NCBI GenBank assembly: GCA_018262385.1
Contig: JAGSPQ010000199.1
Span: 1 to 6,682 of the forward strand
DNA from: Myxococcaceae bacterium
GTDB lineage: Bacteria > Myxococcota > Myxococcia > Myxococcales > Myxococcaceae
Direction: 5' to 3'
Length of the DNA stretch: 6,682 nucleotides
Both the position numbers and the translations under genes were made by a program. Positions 6,297 through 6,682 of this stretch are shown piece after piece; the first letter of the stretch is position 1; each line of letters begins with the position of its first letter. The notes under the pieces were generated by a model, which had not been told where the DNA came from, did not search any database, and worked only from the letters and a program-made list of their open reading frames with translations.

Positions 6297-6682
6297 ATGG
6301 CAGCCACAGTCCTGATCCTCGACGACAGCCCCACCATCCGGTTCATCACCAAGGTCTACCTCACCGGGTTGGGGGTGGAGATCAAGGAAGCCTCCGATGG
6401 GCGCGAGGGCCTGGCCATGATCGAAGCCGGAGGGATCGACCTGGTGGTGTCCGACCTGACGATGCCGGGCATCGACGGGCTGGAGTTCGTTCGCCGGCTG
6501 CGGGCCAGCCAGGATCCACGGCACAATCGGATTCCAGTCATCATCCTCACGATGGAGTGCGCGCCCGGCCTGCGCGAGCGCCTGATCGCCGCCGGCGCGA
6601 ACGAGTACCTGACCAAGCCGGTGAGCAACACTGCGCTGCGGGCGCGGGTGCTTTCGCTGCTTCCCCCGGCGCCTGATCCGGG
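6297..6682 (+). CDS. CheY-like response regulator (3' partial)
   Basis: The frame from the ATG at 6297 stays open to the window edge, giving 128 complete codons. It encodes a full receiver domain at about residues 3-122: the acidic pair D9/D10 (LILDDSPT), phospho-acceptor D53 (VVSDLTMPGIDG), T85 (VIILTME) and K107 (YLTKPVS). All residues needed for phosphotransfer and Mg2+ binding are present, so it is a likely phosphate acceptor from the CheA encoded upstream. The last visible residues, LLPPAPDP, are proline-rich. They may be the tail of a single-domain CheY or the beginning of a linker to an output domain outside the window, as in WspR-type (GGDEF) or FrzZ-type (double receiver) regulators. 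The domain call is firm; the full length and output are unknown. Confidence 0.92.
   Translation, partial: MAATVLILDDSPTIRFITKVYLTGLGVEIKEASDGREGLAMIEAGGIDLVVSDLTMPGIDGLEFVRRLRASQDPRHNRIPVIILTMECAPGLRERLIAAGANEYLTKPVSNTALRARVLSLLPPAPDP

Noticed and set aside
5583..6524. A 313-codon minus-strand frame across the end of cheB, the DUF4395 gene and the receiver
   Set aside because: It spans three gene boundaries, has low-complexity His/Pro/Arg composition and carries no domain signature.
5783..6676. A 297-codon plus-strand frame overlapping the DUF4395 and receiver genes
   Set aside because: It is an Arg/Gly/Ala-rich shadow. The other frames contain the DUF4395 motifs and the full receiver active site, each with its own ribosome site.

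Overview
The window is a compact, single-strand chemosensory (Che-like) gene cluster from a very GC-rich bacterium (about 70% G+C by eye, not counted). Start codons include GTG and TTG, and neighbouring genes overlap or nearly touch. The hybrid CheA with a Pro/Ala-rich linker, the TPR-tailed CheR and the general architecture recall the Frz system of myxobacteria and the Wsp system of Pseudomonas. I therefore infer a Myxococcota/deltaproteobacterial-type organism with moderate confidence; nothing in the window fixes the species.

Layout, all on the + strand: (1) 1-704, the end of a CheR methyltransferase fused to a Pro-rich linker and three TPRs, cut by the window's left edge; (2) 701-1231, a divergent CheW adaptor with a TTG start inside the cheR stop; (3) 1224-2501, a membrane chemoreceptor (MCP) with two TM helices but virtually no extracytoplasmic domain; (4) 2503-4668, a CheA histidine kinase with a C-terminal receiver and no recognisable P2 domain; (5) 4661-5689, a CheB methylesterase whose catalytic domain is intact but whose N-terminal receiver has lost its key phosphorylation residues; (6) 5733-6272, a four-helix membrane protein of the DUF4395 type with two CxxC motifs; (7) 6297 to the right edge, a CheY-like receiver that is still open when the window ends. 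No non-coding stretch exceeds 45 bases. I saw no tRNA, rRNA, CRISPR, insertion sequence or clear terminator.

How the parts should work together: the MCP, CheW and CheA form the signalling array. CheA autophosphorylates on His53 and can pass phosphate to its own receiver (Asp646) and probably to the separate receiver (Asp53) at the end of the cluster. CheR and CheB set receptor methylation, but the CheB here is unlikely to be switched by CheA phosphorylation. With no flagellar gene in view, a hybrid kinase and TPR-CheR, the set looks more like an 'alternative cellular function' or Frz-type pathway than classical flagellar chemotaxis.

The least expected parts are the DUF4395 membrane protein sitting between cheB and the response regulator, the receptor with no sensor domain, and the pseudo-receiver CheB. 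One testable idea joining them is that the DUF4395 protein supplies the membrane or redox/metal input that the receptor lacks. That idea is inference only.
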